Numbered from the stretch's first letter, positions 42,489 through 53,900 are shown. The stretch is 64,000 nucleotides of DNA from AP-15 sp963738185 (GCA_963738185.1 CAVTVA010000003.1:558001-622000), one strand, 5' to 3'. The notes: generated from the letters alone by a model not told the origin. Program-made: numbers and translations.

Positions 42489-42767
42489 TCAAAAATACTT
42501 GACGAGGACGCTGATGACCAGCCAATCGCCGTTCTCCCAAATAGCATATGCCTCAATTTGCTTCATATGGTAACGGCGGCCGCGCCATAGGCTGTCAAAT
42601 ACGAAGTTTCGACGAAATCCTTCTCGGCCGAACTTCGCCGGAAACCGCTCGCCGGCGCCCAGGGTCGAAGCAACCTCGCCGTCGGCGGCCCGCGCTCGCG
42701 CATCCGAAGAGCGGCGTGAGGGTGAATCTTCATCGGCACCGGCTAACGAGAAGACCGCCGCGATGCC
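42489..42767 (-). pseudogene. DUF4258-like partner fragment, no start codon
   Basis: Open in frame from just after the dgt stop to a TGA at 42489-42491, without an ATG, GTG or TTG before a lone ATG at 42566 (25 aa). The C-terminal part reads FRRNFVFDSLWRGRRYHMKQ and then IEAYAIWENGDWLVISVLVK. This resembles the C-terminal sheet of DUF4258-type proteins, which are common partners of DUF2283. It ends 22 bases before the DUF2283 start. Probably a truncated or very diverged gene, or one translated from a non-standard start. Family assignment is tentative. Confidence 0.4.
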
Positions 42768-43946
42768 TCAACTGGGGGCATAGGTGTCGAACAGGCGGTG
42801 GTGCTCGTCGAGGGCGTAGCGGTCGGTCATCCCGGCGAGATAATCGGCGGCGACGCGCGCGGTCTGCGGGTCGTCGGGGCCGGCCGCCAGCCCGCGCCAC
42901 TCGCCCGGCAGGCATTCCGGCTCGGCGAGGTACAGCGCGAACAGGTCGCGGACCACCCGGCGCGCTTTCGAGCTCATCCGGTTGACCCGGTAGTGGCGAT
43001 ACATGCGCTCGAACAGAAATCCCTTCAATGCCCGATCGTTCTGCCGCATCTCGACGGAAAAGGCGGCGACCGGCGCCTTGAGCGCGCGCACCTCGGCAGC
43101 CGACCCGGCCCCGCTTGCATTGAGCCGCCGGCGGGTTTCTTCGATCAGGTCGCCGACCATGTGGTCGATCATCCGGCGGATCAATTCATGGACCAGGCGC
43201 GGCTCCTCGAGCCCCGGATAGTCCGCCGCCACCTCGCCGAAGACCGGCCCGGCCAGCGGCACCTGGGCCAGGTCGGCGACTGCGAACAGCCCGGCGCGCA
43301 ACCCGTCGTCGAGGTCGTGATTGTTGTAAGCGATATCGTCGGCGAGCGAGGCCACCTGCGCCTCGGGCCCGGGGAAGCTGTCGAGCGCCAATCGGTGAAG
43401 GCGGTCGTATTCGGCGATGGTCGGCGGGACCGGCCGGGTGATGCCGGGGCCGATCAGCGGCCCGTTGTGCTTGACGATGCCTTCGAGTGTCTCCCAGGTC
43501 AGGTTGAGCCCGTCGAACTCGGCATAGCGGCGTTCGAGCCGGGTCAGGATGCGCAGGGTCTGCTCGTTGTGCGAAAAGCCGCCAAACCGCGCCATCTCGG
43601 CGTTCAGCGCCTCCTCGCCGGCATGGCCGAACGGGGTGTGGCCGAGGTCGTGGGCGAGCGCCAGGGTCTCGGCCAGATCCTCGTCGAGGCCGAGCGCGCG
43701 GGCTATGGTGCGGGCGATCTGGGCCACTTCGAGGCTGTGGGTCAGCCGGGTGCGGTAGTGGTCGCCCTCGTGATAGACAAAGACCTGGGTCTTGTGGGTC
43801 AGCCGGCGAAACGCGGTCGAATGGATGATGCGGTCGCGGTCGCGCTGATAGGGCGAGCGCATCGGATGCTCGGGCTCGGGGTGGAGCCGCCCACGCGACT
43901 CCTGCGGCTTGGAGGCATAGGGTGCCGGCCCGACCGGAGCAGCCAT
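42768..43946 (-). CDS. dgt: Deoxyguanosinetriphosphate triphosphohydrolase-like protein
   Basis: 392-residue HD-domain dNTPase converting dGTP to deoxyguanosine and triphosphate. ATG 43946 follows GGAGAGGGC; the frame is open to 44057 but Pro/Gly-rich and unlikely. HD motifs: RLTHSLEVAQIARTIA, LAHDLGHTPFGHAGE and SLADDIAYNNHDLDDGL. RDRIIHSTAFRRLTHKTQV and the C-terminal HRLFDTYAPS are typical. The last 20 codons are duplicated at 42141-42206. Confidence 0.95.
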   Translation of the reverse strand: MAAPVGPAPYASKPQESRGRLHPEPEHPMRSPYQRDRDRIIHSTAFRRLTHKTQVFVYHEGDHYRTRLTHSLEVAQIARTIARALGLDEDLAETLALAHDLGHTPFGHAGEEALNAEMARFGGFSHNEQTLRILTRLERRYAEFDGLNLTWETLEGIVKHNGPLIGPGITRPVPPTIAEYDRLHRLALDSFPGPEAQVASLADDIAYNNHDLDDGLRAGLFAVADLAQVPLAGPVFGEVAADYPGLEEPRLVHELIRRMIDHMVGDLIEETRRRLNASGAGSAAEVRALKAPVAAFSVEMRQNDRALKGFLFERMYRHYRVNRMSSKARRVVRDLFALYLAEPECLPGEWRGLAAGPDDPQTARVAADYLAGMTDRYALDEHHRLFDTYAPS

Positions 43947-44069
43947 GCCCTCTCCATACGCCGCCCCGCCGCCCGCGTCCATCCCGCCGCGCTGCCGCGG
44001 CACGGGTAAAGCGAGCGGCGGGGAGCCGGCAGGCGGACCCGGCGGCTCCCCGCGCAAGCTCGGGCGGGC

Positions 44070-44573
44070 TCAGGCGCGGTGATGCCCGTGGCCGTGGTGC
44101 CAGCCGTGATGCGCCGGCATCAGCTCATTCGCCATCTGCTGCTGCTGTGGCGAGAGGCTGGCGTAGAGCGGCTTGAACGCCGAGAGCAGGCGCGCGCTCG
44201 TTGTCGGCGCGCAGCTTGGCGAACTGGCCGCGCATGGTCAGGCGTTGGATTGCGTCGGCGGCGCCTTCGTGCTGCCGGGCGGTCGGCATCGCCTGGTCGA
44301 GCGCATTGGCGTTCTGGCGCATCGCCGCCGCGACCTGTTCCACTGCGGCTCCTGGGCGGGGGTGATCTTGAGCTCGGCCTTTAGAAAGGCGATCCGGCCA
44401 TCGACCAGCTGCCCCGGCGTCATCCGGCTCATCTCGTGATGATGCGCCTCGCTCTGCGTAGCGGCGGGATTTGCCGGCGCCGGCGTCGCCTGGGCGAAGG
44501 CCGGCGAGAAGCCGACACCGGTGACGCTGGCGAACAGCGCTGCGGCAAAAAGCGGCGTGCGAAGTGATTTCAC
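44070..44573 (-). CDS. Periplasmic Spy/CpxP-like (LTxxQ) protein, two compensating frameshifts
   Basis: About 167 aa. Signal peptide SLRTPLFAAALFASVTGVGF cleaved after AFA; histidine-rich SEAHHHEMSRMTPGQL; helical Spy fold DGRIAFLKAELKITPAQEPQ, QVAAAMRQNANALDQAM, DAIQRLTMRGQFAKLRAD and the closing LTxxQ-like LYASLSPQQQQMANELMP with a His-rich tail. One base is missing near 44340 (CAGTGG-AACAG) and one is extra near 44190 (GCG-C-CTG), so the frame returns and the total of 504 nt is a multiple of three. A periplasmic chaperone or metal-stress role is inferred from the fold and His residues. Confidence 0.8.
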
Positions 44574-44765
44574 TGTTGACCTCGATTACAAACGGGGCTC
44601 TGGCCCCTCACGATGATCTACGCCGCAACCGACCGATGCATACCCGCGAATTCATGCATTACAAATATTTAACCTCATCTTCTTATTGCGTCGCCGCAAG
44701 TGCGAGTCGCAGTCTGTCATGGCGCCCGTGTGCTGCGCCGTCGGGCTGACCGGGCGAGCGCGGGC

Positions 44766-45983
44766 GTGACCCGAGGGCTCGACCAAAAATCGCGGCGGCT
44801 GATCGCGGCGCGCGGCATCCGCGGCGTCGGCCAAGGGTTGCTGGTCGTCGATTTCACGCTTTATTTGCGGGCGCTGTCGTGGCCGGCCGCGAGCATCGGC
44901 GCGCTGTTCGCCGCTGGGATGGCGGTCAGCATCGTGTTGACCATGCTGCTCGGCCCGCTCAGCGATCGCATCGGGCGCAAGCGCTTTTTGCTCGGCTACG
45001 AGGCGGCGCAGATCGTCGCCGCGGCGACAGCACTGATCACCAGCGAGCCGCTGTGGCTGGGCCTCGCCGCGATGGCGAGCGGCTATGGCCGCGGCGCCAC
45101 CGGTGCGACCGGGCCGTTCAGCCCGATCGAGCAGTCATGGCTGGCGGGCGGGCTGAGCCCCGGCCAGATCGCCCACGCCTTTCGCCTCAACATGGCGGTC
45201 GGCTTTATCGCCATGGGCATCGGCTCGCTCATCGCCGGGCTGCCGCGCTGGCTTTCGCGATGGTCGGCGGGATGGCTGGCGGGCGCGCTCGCCTACCGCT
45301 CGATCTTCGCCGTTGCCGGGCTCGCCGCCATCCTCTGCTTCGCCTTGCTGCTGACGATCCCCGAGCCGCCGGTCCAGCCGTCAGAAGAGGACGAAGCGCC
45401 CTCGCAGCGCGGTGACGAGCGCCGCCGCCTGACCGGGCTGATCGGCGTCAACCTGTTGAACGGCCTCGGCATCAGCATGGTCGGGCCGTTCCTGGCCTAC
45501 TGGTTCCAGCTGCGCTTTGGCGCCGGGCCGGAAGCGATCGGGCCGGTGATGAGCGCGGGCTTTGTCCTCGCCGGGCTGTCGACGCTCGCTACGAGGCGGC
45601 TGATCACCCGCCTTGGCCTGGTCGATGCGGTCATCGTGATGCGCGTCTTCGGCCTCGTCTTTCTGCTGCTGCTGCCGTTCTCGCCGAGCTTTGCGATTGC
45701 CGCGGCATTGCACATCCTGCGCTCGACCTTCAGCCGCGCCACCGCCGGCGCGCGCCAGGCGCTGACGGTGCAACTGGTCAGCCCGCAGCGCCGCGGCCTC
45801 GCGGTCAGCCTCGGCACCGTGTCGTCGCAAATCCCGCGCGCGCTCGGGCCACTGCTCGGCGGGCTGTTGTTTGACGCCGACCTGTTGGCCGCACCCTTTC
45901 TCGCCGCCGCGCTGTTTCAGGGCGCCTATCTGGCGCTCTACCGCCGGCTGTTCCGCCGCCTACCCTTCGCCGGACCCGGCTGA
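44766..45983 (+). CDS. Major facilitator superfamily transporter
   Basis: 405 residues with about 12 hydrophobic helices in two halves. MFS loop 2-3 motif is GPLSDRIGRKRFLLGYE (residues about 66-82), and the second-half counterpart is LATRRLITRLGLVD. A polar central loop (EPPVQPSEEDEAPSQRGDERR) separates the halves. GTG 44766 (VTRGLDQKSRR) is preferred; the open frame to 44700 is not hydrophobic or conserved. It is convergent with the efflux operon at 45989 and divergent from the Spy-like gene. The substrate is unknown. Confidence 0.87.
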   Translation: MTRGLDQKSRRLIAARGIRGVGQGLLVVDFTLYLRALSWPAASIGALFAAGMAVSIVLTMLLGPLSDRIGRKRFLLGYEAAQIVAAATALITSEPLWLGLAAMASGYGRGATGATGPFSPIEQSWLAGGLSPGQIAHAFRLNMAVGFIAMGIGSLIAGLPRWLSRWSAGWLAGALAYRSIFAVAGLAAILCFALLLTIPEPPVQPSEEDEAPSQRGDERRRLTGLIGVNLLNGLGISMVGPFLAYWFQLRFGAGPEAIGPVMSAGFVLAGLSTLATRRLITRLGLVDAVIVMRVFGLVFLLLLPFSPSFAIAAALHILRSTFSRATAGARQALTVQLVSPQRRGLAVSLGTVSSQIPRALGPLLGGLLFDADLLAAPFLAAALFQGAYLALYRRLFRRLPFAGPG

Positions 45984-45988
45984 CCGGC

Positions 45989-47605
45989 CTATCGGCGCGT
46001 TTCCTGGCCGCGCGCGTCCACGCTTTGCGGTTCCTGGCCTTGCACCGGCAGGATCGGGGGGAGCGGGTTGAAGTCGAGCGGAGCCTCGTTCTCGATACGC
46101 CCACGGCTCGGCAGCAGGCCCGCGTTCCAGCCGCCGCCCAACGCCTGCACCAATGCGGCGCTGGCGACCAGCCGGCTGCTGCGGATGTTGAGCGCCGCTT
46201 CGGCATCGGAGAGTGCGGTCTGCTCGGCGACGATGACGCTCGTATAGGCGACCGTGCCGGCCAGGTACTGGTTGTTGATCACGCGCTGGGCCTCGCGCGC
46301 CGAAGCGACCGCGGCGTTCTGCACGACCGCCTCCTGCGCCAGGATGCGCTGCGCCGCCAGCTCGTCCTCGACCTGCTGGAATGACGAGAGGACGGTCTGC
46401 CGGTAATCGGCCAAATCCTGATAGAAGATCGCGCGCGCCGCCTGGACCTGGGCGTCGCGCAGGCCGGCGTCGAACACGGTGTCCACAAGATCTGCGCCCA
46501 ATGACCAGAACCGGCTCGAATCGTTGACGAGCTTGGCCAAGGACAGGGCCGCCGTGCCGGAATCCCCGGTGAGCGTGATGCTCGGATAGAACGCGGCGAC
46601 CTGGACCCCGATCTGGGCGTTGGCCGCTTGCATCGCCCGTTCGGCCGCGGCGATGTCGGGGCGCCGCTCAAGCAAGGCCGAGGGCAGCCCTGGCGGGATG
46701 TAGGGGATCGCATCAACGACATCGGTCGGTGCGATCGTCAGCGCCGCCGGCGGCACGCCGACCAGGACCGCGATCGCATGCTCGAACTGCGCCCGATTGA
46801 CCCCGACCGCGATCGCCTGCGCCTGCGTGCTCTGCAGCTGGGCCGCGGCCTGCGACACATCCGATTGCGCCGCGATGCCGGCGGCGTACTGGTTCCTGGA
46901 GATGCGCAGCAACTCGGCAAAGGCGGTCGCCGAATCGTCGAGCAGCCGCTTCAGCTCGTCATCGACGCGCAATTGCAGATAGTCCGCGGCGAGCGCGCCC
47001 TGCGCCGAGAGGCGCGCGCCGGCGAGGTCGGCGGCGCTGGCCTGCGCTGTGGCGACATTGGCCTCGACGGTGCGGCGGATCGATCCCCACAAATCCGGGG
47101 CCCAGCTGGCCGCGACCGAGCCGCTGAAAAAATTGGAAATGTTGCCGCCGCCCGCACGGCCGCCGCCATTGCCGCCGACGCCGACAACACCGCTGCCGGC
47201 CGCGCTGCTGACGCCGGAACCGCTGCCCGACCGCGAGCGCTGCGCCGAGGCGTTGACGGTTGCGGTCGGGAAAAACCCGGCGCGGGCCTCGGCGACGATG
47301 TATTCGGCCTCGCGGAACGCCGCCGCCGCGGCTTTGAGGTTCTGGTTCGAGATGTCGATCCGTCGCTCCAGGCGGTCGAGCACCGGATCGTGGTAGATCG
47401 CCCACCACTCGCCGCGATCGGCGGCATCCGCCGGCCGGCCGAGCTGCCATCCCGGCTGCGGCTTGGCCTCCCCGTATGTAAATTTGTACGAGAATTCCTT
47501 GTAGGCTGCCGGCACCGGGGCGGCGGGCCGCCGATAATCCGGCCCCACTGTGCACCCGGTCACGGCGGCGAGCGCGACGAGGCTCGCCTGCGCGGCGGCT
47601 CTCAT
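45989..47605 (-). CDS. NodT-family outer-membrane efflux lipoprotein
   Basis: 538-residue outer-membrane factor. ATG 47605 overlaps the pump stop (ATGA) and gives a lipoprotein signal (LVALAAVTGCTVGPDYRRP, lipobox VTGC). The TolC-fold duplicates are visible (NQNLKAAAAAFREAEYIVAE, SVAASWAPDLWGSIRRTVEA, RRPDIAAAERAMQAANAQIG). A Ser/Gly-rich insertion (about residues 120-150) lies in the first half. It is the last gene of the adaptor-pump-pump-channel operon. Confidence 0.92.
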   Translation of the reverse strand: MRAAAQASLVALAAVTGCTVGPDYRRPAAPVPAAYKEFSYKFTYGEAKPQPGWQLGRPADAADRGEWWAIYHDPVLDRLERRIDISNQNLKAAAAAFREAEYIVAEARAGFFPTATVNASAQRSRSGSGSGVSSAAGSGVVGVGGNGGGRAGGGNISNFFSGSVAASWAPDLWGSIRRTVEANVATAQASAADLAGARLSAQGALAADYLQLRVDDELKRLLDDSATAFAELLRISRNQYAAGIAAQSDVSQAAAQLQSTQAQAIAVGVNRAQFEHAIAVLVGVPPAALTIAPTDVVDAIPYIPPGLPSALLERRPDIAAAERAMQAANAQIGVQVAAFYPSITLTGDSGTAALSLAKLVNDSSRFWSLGADLVDTVFDAGLRDAQVQAARAIFYQDLADYRQTVLSSFQQVEDELAAQRILAQEAVVQNAAVASAREAQRVINNQYLAGTVAYTSVIVAEQTALSDAEAALNIRSSRLVASAALVQALGGGWNAGLLPSRGRIENEAPLDFNPLPPILPVQGQEPQSVDARGQETRR

Positions 47606-50600
47606 TCGCCGGGCTCGGGGACGTGTCTGGCACCGAGGCCGGCCGGGGCGGCTCGCCAGCGCCGCTGCGCCCACAACCGGAACCGGTCGAGATAGAGGTA
47701 GATGACCGGCGTCGTGTAGAGGGTCAGCATTTGGCTGACGATCAGCCCGCCGACGATCGAGATGCCGAGTGGGCGGCGCAGTTCGGCGCCCTCGCCAAAG
47801 CCGATCGCCAATGGCAATGCCCCCAGCATCGCCGCGAGCGTGGTCATCATGATCGGCCGGAACCGCTTCAGGCAGGCCTGATAAATCGCCTCGCGCGAGC
47901 TGAGGCCGAGGCTGCGCTCGGCGTCGAGCGCGAAATCGATCATCATGATCGCGTTCTTTTTGACGATGCCGATCAATAGGATGACGCCGATCAGCGCGAT
48001 GATGCTGAATTCGGTGCCGGTCACGATCAGCGCCGCCACCGCACCGACCCCGGCCGAGGGCAGGGTCGACAGGATCGTCAAGGGATGCACGTAGCTCTCA
48101 TAGAGCACGCCCAGCACGATATAGACGGCGAGCAATGCCCCGCCGATCAGAATCGGCTCGTTCGCCAAGCGATTGCGCGAACACCTTGGCCGTGCCCTGA
48201 AAGCTGCCATGCACCGTGGCCGGCATGCCGAGCTTGCCGACCGCCTCCTCGATCGCCTGCTGGGCCTGGCTCAGCGACACCCCCGGCGCCAGGTTGAACG
48301 ACACCGTGGCGGCGACGAACAGGCCCTGGTGGTTGACCGCGAGCGGGGTGTTGCCCGGGGCAAAATGGCTGAAGGCGGAGAGCGGCACCATCGTCTCGGC
48401 CGCGGTGCTGACAGCGGCACCGGTCGAGGTGGCGCCATGCCCGGTATTGGCGAGCGAGTTGTTCGCCTGGTTGCGCGCGGTGTCGCCCGCGATCTGGGCC
48501 GCGGCCGTGGCCCCGGCGCTGGCGTTCGCGGCCGGCGCCGCCGCGGCAATCGTCCCGGCCAGCGCGTTGGTCGATTTGGTGCCGCTGACCGTGCCGCCGC
48601 TGGTGCTGACATAGATGTCCTTCAACGTCTGCGGGCTCTGCCAGATATTGCGGCGCCACCTCCATCACGACGTGGTACTGGTTGCGCGCGGCATAGATCA
48701 CCGACACCTGGCGCTGGCCAAAGGCGTCGTAGAGCGTATTGTCGATCTCGGCGACGTTGAGCCCAAAGCGGGCGGCAGTGGCCCGGTCGATCACCAGATC
48801 GGTTTCCAGCCCCTTTTGCTGCTGGTCCAGATTGACGTCGGTCAGCGTTTTGACCTTTTGCAGCGCGGCCTCGACCTTTGGCGCCCAGTTGTAAATGTCC
48901 TCAGTGTTGTCGCCGTGCAGGGTGTATTGGTATTGCGCGTTGCTCTGCCGGCCGCCGACCCGGATGTCCTCCGCCGCCTGCAAAAACAGCCGCGCGCCGG
49001 CGACACGGTTGAGCTTGGGGCGCAGCCGGGCCATCACCTGCGTCACCGAGGCGCTGCGCTGCGACAGCGGCTTTAGCACCGCAAAGACAAACCCCGAATT
49101 GGTCTGTCCGCCGCCGGTAAAGGCGACGATGTTGTCGACCGCCGGGTCGTGGCGGATGATATCCACAAACTGGCCGAGCTTTTTCTCCATCGCTTGAAAC
49201 GAGATGCTCTGGTCGGCCTGGATGCCGCCGATCATCCGCCCGGTGTCCTGCTGCGGGATAAACCCCTTGGGGATGATCGTGAACAGGTACCCGGCAAGGA
49301 CAATCGTCGCCAAGAGGCTCAGCATGACCAGCGCCGGCCGCGCTAATGCCCGGCGCAAGCTGCGATCGTAGATGCCGAGCACCGCGTCAAAGGCGCGCTC
49401 GGCGGCGCGGTAGAGGCGCCCGTGCGAGCCATGCGGCCTGGTCGACAGCAGATGGGCGCACATCATCGGCGTCGTCGTAAGCGAAATCGCCAGCGAGATC
49501 AGGATCGCTACCGACAAGGTCATCGCGAATTCGCGGAACAGCCGGCCGACGATGCCGCCCATCAACAGGATCGGCGTGAATACCGCGATCAGCGAGAGGC
49601 TCATCGACAGGACGGTAAAGCCGACCTCGCGCGCGCCTAGAATGGCCGCTTCCATGCGCGGCATCCCGGCCTCGATGTGCCGGGTGATGTTCTCCAGAAC
49701 GACGATGGCGTCATCGACGACAAACCCGGTCGAGACGGTCAGCGCCATCAGCGACAGGTTGTCGAGGCTGTAGCCCAACAGGTACATCACCCCAAAGGTG
49801 CCGATCAGCGACACCGGCACGGCGACGCTGGGGATCAAGGTCGCGCGCGGATTGCGCAGAAACACAAAGACCACCAGGATCACCAGCCCGATCGCGATCA
49901 AGAGCGCCCGCTCGACATCGTGCAGCGAGGTGCGGATCGTCGTCGTCCGGTCCATCGTCAGCGACACGTTGATGGCGCTCGGGATCGACGCGCTCAGTTG
50001 CGGCAGGATCGCCTTGATCCGATCGACCGTGTCGATGATGTTGGCGCCGGGCTGGCGGTAGAGGATCACCAGGACCGCCGGCTGGCCGTTGGACAGGCCC
50101 TGGTTGCGCAAATTCTCGACCGAATCACTGATCTGTGCGACATCGGTCAGATGCACCGCCGAGCCGTTGCGGTAGGCGACGATCAGGGGGCGGTAATCGG
50201 CCGCGTGGTTGGCCTGGTCGTTGGTGTAGATCTGATAGCGCCGGTCGCCGGCGTTGACCGCACCCTTGGGGCTGTGCGCGTTGGCCGAGGCGAGTGCGGC
50301 GCGCACGTCTTCGAGCCCGATCCCGTATTTGAATAAGGCCATCGGGTTGAGCTCGACCCGCACCGCCGGCAACGAGCTGCCGCTGATCACGACCTGGCCG
50401 ATGCCGTCGATCTGCGACAGCGCCTGCTGCATGACCGTCGAAGCCGCGTCGTAGATCTGGCCGCGCGTCAGGGTGTCCGAGCTCATCGCCAGGATCGCGA
50501 TCGGCGCGTCGGCCGGGTTGACCTTGCGATAGGTCGGGTTCTGCCGCAGGCTGGTCGGCAGATCGGCCCGCGCCGCATTGATCGCCGCCTCGACATCGCG

Positions 50601-50915
50601 GGCGGCGCCGTCGATGTTCCGGTTGAGGTTGAATTGCAGGACGATGCGGGTCGATCCTACAGTGCTCGACGAGGTCATCTCGCTGACGTCGGCGATGACG
50701 CCCAGATGGCGTTCGAGCGGGGTCGCAACCGTCGTCGCCATCGTCTCCGGGCTGGCGCCCGGCATCGCTGCATAAACCGAGATGGTCGGGAAATCGACCT
50801 GCGGCAGCGGCGCCACCGGCAAATTGAGGTAGGCGAAAAAGCCGGCCAGCGCGATCCCGATCGTCAAAAGGGTGGTCGCAACCGGCCGCGCGATAAACGG
50901 CGCCGAAGGATTCAC
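47602..50915 (-). CDS. RND efflux pump subunit, MdtC-like, two frameshifts
   Basis: About 1103 residues after removing two extra bases (48644 and 48169). GTG 50915 is preceded by CCGGAGCG and follows the other pump by 16 bases. Reads FIARPVATTLLTIGIALAGF, VVDDAIVVLENI in TM4, QYWQSPQTLKDIYVSTSGG across the first lesion and FAQSLANEPILIGGALLAVY across the second. It is longer than MdtC (1025 aa) because of an Ala/Thr/Ser-rich insertion of about 65 residues after STSGG, also known in related pumps from soil alphaproteobacteria. Forms a heterotrimer with the MdtB-like pump (inference from MdtABC). Confidence 0.88.
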
Positions 50916-50931
50916 CGCCGCGCGCTCCGGC

Positions 50932-53900
50932 TCACTGCGCGGCGCTTTCGGGCGCCGCCCCGCCGCCATGCATGCCGTGGCGAACCAGATCGCCGAGCCG
51001 GCCAAAGCCGAGATAGATGACCGGCGTCGTAAACAGGGTTAAGAGCTGGCTGACGATCAGCCCGCCGACGATCGTCACCCCCAGCGGGTGGCGCAATTCC
51101 GAGCCGACCCCGGTGCCGAGCATCAATGGCAGCGCCGCGAACAGTGCGGCCATCGTCGTCATCAGGATCGGGCGAAAGCGTAAGAGGCAGGCCTGATAGA
51201 TCGCCTCGCGCGGCGTCTTGCCCTGGTGGCGCTCGGCGTCGAGGGCAAAATCGACCATCATGATCGCGTTCTTTTTGACGATGCCGATCAACAGCACGAT
51301 GCCGATGATCGCGATCACGCTGAGGTCGCTGCCGTCGATCATCAACGCCAACAGCGCGCCGACCCCGGCCGAAGGCAGGGTCGAGAGGATCGTGATCGGG
51401 TGGATAAAGCTCTCGTAGAGCACCCCCAGCACGATGTAGACGGTGATGATCGCGGCGAGGATCAGGATCAGCTCGTTGCCGAGCGCGGCCTGAAACGCCA
51501 GTGCGGCACCCTGGAACACGGTGATCATGCTGGCCGGCAGCCCGATCTCCTTCTCCGCCTGCTGGATGGCGTCGACCGCCGTGCCGAGCGAGGCGCCCGG
51601 CGCCAGGTTGAACGACACCATCGTCGAGGGGAATTGGCCGAGATGGTCGATTTCGAGCGGGGCGGTCTGCTCCTCGATCTGGGCGATCGCCGACAATGGC
51701 ACCTGGCCATTGGCCGCGGTCGATGACGGCAGATAGATCGAGCCGAGCGAGCTCAAGGATTGCTGCATCAAGGGGTCGGCTTCGAGGATCACCCGGTACT
51801 GGTTCGACTGGGTGAAGATCGTCGAGACGATGCGCTGCCCAAACGAATCGTAGAGCGCGTTATCGACGGTCGCCGGGGTGATGCCAAACCGCGCCGCGGT
51901 CGCCCGGTCGATCTTCACATAGGCCGAAAGCCCGTTCTCGGAATAGGAGCTGGTGACACCCTCGATCTGCGGGATCTGGTCGAGCCGCTGCAACAGCTTG
52001 GGGACCCATGTCGCAAATTCGCTGTCGTTCGCGTCCTCGAGCGCGAACTGGTATTGCGACCGGCTGACCGTCGCGTCGATGGTCAGATCCTGCACCGGCT
52101 GCATGTAGAGCCGGATGCCGGGAACCTTCGCGGTTTCCTGCTCCAGCCGCCGGATCACCTCGCTCGCCGACAGCGTGCGCTCGGCACGCGGCTTCAGGTT
52201 GATCAGAAACCGGCCGCTGTCGAGCGTCGTATTTGTCCCATCGACGCCAATAAACGAGGTCAGGCTGGCGACATCGGGATCGTCGAGGACGGCGTTCGCC
52301 AGCGCCTGCTGGCGCTGCGACATCGCGGCAAACGACACCGAGGGTGCTGCCACCGAAATCCCCTGGATCAGCCCGGTGTCCTGGACCGGAAAAAACCCTT
52401 TGGGAATGACGATATAGAGCAGCACGGTCAGGGCCAAGGTGGCGGCCGCGACCAAGAGGGTCAGCGGCTGGTGGTCGAGCACCCAGCTCAAGAGCCGAGC
52501 ATAGCGAGCGATCAGCGCGTCAAACCATTCGCCGCTCCTGCGCGCGACCCACGACATCTGCGACGGCGGCTGATGGCGCAATATTCTGGCGCACATCATC
52601 GGCACCAAGGTCAGCGCCACCACCGCCGAAATCACAATGGTGACGGCAAGCGTGATCGCGAACTCGCGGAACAGGCGCCCGACCACATCGGGCATAAACA
52701 AGAGCGGGATCAGCACCGCGATCAGCGAGATGGTCAGCGAGATAATCGTAAAGCCGATCTGCGCCGAGCCCTTGAGCGCCGCCTCGAGCGGCGGGTCGCC
52801 GGCCTCGATATAGCGCGAAATGTTCTCGATCATGACGATCGCGTCATCGACCACAAACCCGGTGGCGATCGTCAACGCCATCAGCGACAGGTTGTTCAGG
52901 CTGAACCCAAAGAGGTACATGAAGGCCAAGGTGCCGACCAAGGACAGCGGCACCGACAGACTCGGGATCAAGGTCGCCGACGGGCTGCGCAGAAACACAA
53001 AGATCACCGCGACCACCAGCAGCACGGCAAGGCCAAGCTCGAACTCGACGTCGCTGACCGAGGCGCGGATCGTCGTCGTGCGGTCGGTCACGACCCGGAC
53101 ATCGACCGCCGCCGGCAAGGCCGCTTTCAGCTCGGGCAACAGCTTCTCGATGCTGTCGACGACGGCGATGACATTGGCGTTGGGCTGGCGCTGGACGTTG
53201 ACAATGACCGCCGGCTCGGCATCGACCCAGGCGGCGAGCGCAGTGTTTTGCGCGGCCTCGGTCGCCTTGCCGACATCGGCGAGCTTGACCGGTGCGCCAT
53301 TCCGATAGGCGACCACCAGATCGTCGTATTGGCTGGCCTTGTGGATCTGGTCGTTGGCGTTGATCGTGTAGGCGCGGCTCGGCCCGTCGAAATTGCCCTT
53401 TGGCGTATTGACGTTGGCATTGGCCAAGGTGGTGCGCAGATCGTCGATATTGAGCCCATAGGCGGCGAGCTGCAGATTGTTCGCCTGGATGCGCACCGCC
53501 GGGCGGTTGCCGCCGCTGATGCTGACGAGGCCCACCCCCGGCAGCTGCGAAATCTTCTGCGCCATCCGCGTGTCGGCGAGGTCCTCGACCTGGGTCAAGG
53601 GCATCGTCTTCGAGGTCACCGCCAGGGTCAGGATCGGCGCGTCGGCCGGGTTGACCTTGGCGTAGATCGGCGGCGCCGGCAGGTCCGAGGGCAACAGGTT
53701 GCCGGCCGCGTTGATCGCCGCCTGGACCTCCTGCTCGGCCACATCGAGGCTGAGGTCGAGGCTGAACTGCAAGGTGATGACCGAGGCCCCGGCCGAGCTG
53801 GTCGAGGACATCTGGTTGAGCCCCGGCATCTGCCCAAGCTGCACCTCGAGCGGGGCGGTGACCGAGGAAGTCATCACATCCGGGCTCGCCCCCGGATAAA

